Shown here: positions 62,956 through 64,000 of the stretch, piece by piece
Numbering within the stretch: position 1 is the first letter of the stretch
How the letters are laid out: each line of letters starts with the position of its first letter
NCBI GenBank assembly: GCA_964438435.1
Contig: CAYTKY010000001.1
Location: 7,459 to 71,458 of the forward strand
Direction of reading: 5' to 3'
Source: Aquicella sp964438435
Lineage (GTDB): Bacteria; Pseudomonadota; Gammaproteobacteria; DSM-16500
DNA length: 64,000 nucleotides
Made by a program: the position numbers and the translations under genes
Notes under the pieces: generated by a model
Told to the model about the DNA's origin: nothing
Seen by the model: only the letters and a program-made list of their open reading frames with translations
Databases searched by the model: none

Positions 62956-64000
62956 TTATAAATCCCGTCTTCTGTCTTGTTTCAGCAAGCTAGGCAGTAA
63001 TAGGTCCATTTGCTTGCTGATCGCCATTATCTTGATGCGTTCGCCCATCTCAGTGGGGAGTGCAAGTGTTTTGATGGCTTGATGAAGCATAAACTCTTCA
63101 GTAAATGAAAGTCCTTGCGCCGATTTTTCTGCTAACTCGAGCAAGCCATTTTCTAGCAGAAAAGCAGATTGGGTGGTGTAACCTATTAATTGAGTGGAAT
63201 GATCAGTGGCGCATTCTGCTAATTGCGTGAAATTGACATGCGACGTTATATCTTGTAGCCCGGGGAAAATCAGTGGATTTTCATGTTGATGGTGCTGATA
63301 GAAACAAGTGAGGGTTCCGTTGCGACGTTCGGGATGATAAAACTCGCGCTCTCCATAGCCATAATCAGCAAAAAATATCACGCTTTGTGATAGCGCATTC
63401 ACGAGGGTCTGAGTGAATGAAGGCAGAGATAAGCAAATTTCTGACGTATAACCAGAAGGAAAATCATAACGATCGCATAAAATGTTTGCGGCGTGCGTGA
63501 GGTCATTCGAAGTGGGTTCGCATAATTGCCAATGAAACTCATCATTTCGTTCAATCACACAGCGTTCTTTGATCATATTGTTGTCGATAGAAAAACAATG
63601 TGTTGGCAATGCATCCAGCACTTCATTGGCAATCACCACGCCTTTAAAGTTTTCAGGGAGTTTTTCTAGCCAAACTGTGCGCTCAAATAAAGCAGGGCAA
63701 GTGGATTGTAGCCAGACTTGTTGTTTTTTTCGTAAAACGGTGCTGATCTCGTAAATAAAATAAGCATCAATCGATTGATGGTTGAGGAGCGCTAACCATA
63801 AATCTCGAGCAAAGCGGCCCGTGCCTGCACCTAATTCAAGAACTTGCTTTGTTTGCAGTGCAGAAAAGACGGATATGCAAACGTTAGCGAAACATTGTGC
63901 AAATAAAGGAGAAATTTCGGGAGCAGTCACAAAATCACCTTCACGACCTAGGTGAAATGGTTCAGAATAATAATAGCCCCATTCTGGATGGTATAAGGCC
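62956..64000 (-). CDS. MidA-type SAM-dependent methyltransferase (5' end beyond the window)
   Basis: C-terminal 348 residues or so of a MidA/NDUFAF7-family (DUF185) methyltransferase. The frame continues to the right edge: it includes HPEWGYYYSEPFHLGREGDF before VTAPEISPLFAQCF, so the GTG at 63930 is not the start. The true start lies beyond base 64000. The SAM motif is VLELGAGTGRFARDL and the conserved NEVLDALPTHCF follows. In mitochondria and some bacteria this family methylates an arginine of complex I; the substrate here is not shown. Confidence 0.88.
   Translation of the reverse strand, partial: ALYHPEWGYYYSEPFHLGREGDFVTAPEISPLFAQCFANVCISVFSALQTKQVLELGAGTGRFARDLWLALLNHQSIDAYFIYEISTVLRKKQQVWLQSTCPALFERTVWLEKLPENFKGVVIANEVLDALPTHCFSIDNNMIKERCVIERNDEFHWQLCEPTSNDLTHAANILCDRYDFPSGYTSEICLSLPSFTQTLVNALSQSVIFFADYGYGEREFYHPERRNGTLTCFYQHHQHENPLIFPGLQDITSHVNFTQLAECATDHSTQLIGYTTQSAFLLENGLLELAEKSAQGLSFTEEFMLHQAIKTLALPTEMGERIKIMAISKQMDLLLPSLLKQDRRRDL

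Noticed and set aside
63928..63930. GTG at 63930 as the start of the MidA-type gene
   Set aside because: The frame continues upstream to the window edge with conserved family sequence (HLGREGDF), so this Val is internal.
1..64000. CRISPR arrays, tRNA or rRNA genes, transposases, prophage genes
   Set aside because: None was recognised. All tandem repeats found are coding repeats without spacers.

Overview
The window looks like a chromosomal segment of an AT-rich gammaproteobacterium, most plausibly a host-associated member of the Legionellales (Coxiellaceae/Legionella side). That placement is inference. It rests on gammaproteobacterial gene pairs (pepP-ubiH, efp-epmA, glyQ-glyS, petABC, tatABC) mixed with features typical of intracellular bacteria: a eukaryotic-type protein kinase, TPR proteins, a Ser/Thr/Pro repeat protein, a type IVb-like prepilin and a Pht-like MFS carrier inside a nucleoside-salvage operon. 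No rRNA, tRNA, CRISPR array, prophage or transposase gene was seen. Two exact 100-N blocks are scaffold gaps, both inside tandem repeats.

Layout. 0-9 kb: pepP-ubiH, an ACP/fatty acyl-AMP ligase/acyltransferase fusion and a UMF1-type MFS carrier; then trxA (CPPC active site), rho and an EVE-domain gene. 9-14 kb: a large repeat-rich protein of unknown function and a DEAD-box helicase whose repeat tail is broken by a gap; its true C-terminus can be recovered in another frame. 14-22 kb: epmA/efp, a POT peptide transporter, oligopeptidase A and glyQS. 22-30 kb: an outer-membrane barrel, a carboxylesterase, a lone prepilin, and on the minus strand metK-ahcY, a secreted protein and a B12-riboswitch-controlled TonB receptor. 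30-40 kb: transketolase interrupted by one in-frame TAA, gap, the salvage operon PNP-deoC-MFS-deoB, hinT-folE, ppa, a small membrane protein and psd.

40-59 kb is respiratory. The cytochrome oxidase assembly genes (sco1, ctaB, ctaA, surf1) lie on the minus strand; tatABC and the bc1 genes petABC are on the plus strand; the oxidase structural genes coxB-coxA-cox11-coxC lie further on. Tat would export the Rieske protein, bc1 would pass electrons to the oxidase, and CoxB carries two fused cytochrome c domains. Between these sit a catalytically degraded AroA homologue, a TPR-methyltransferase, a GIN-domain lipoprotein and sppA. 59-64 kb holds a TPR protein and a protein kinase (both effector candidates), a PTPS-family enzyme of the folate-type active-site class, a tiny lipoprotein and the 3' part of a MidA-type methyltransferase running off the right edge.

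Most novel-looking items: the kinase, the repeat protein, the degenerate AroA paralogue, the perfect 33-bp inverted repeat abutting petA, the nonsense codon in transketolase and the ExxHGH PTPS enzyme.
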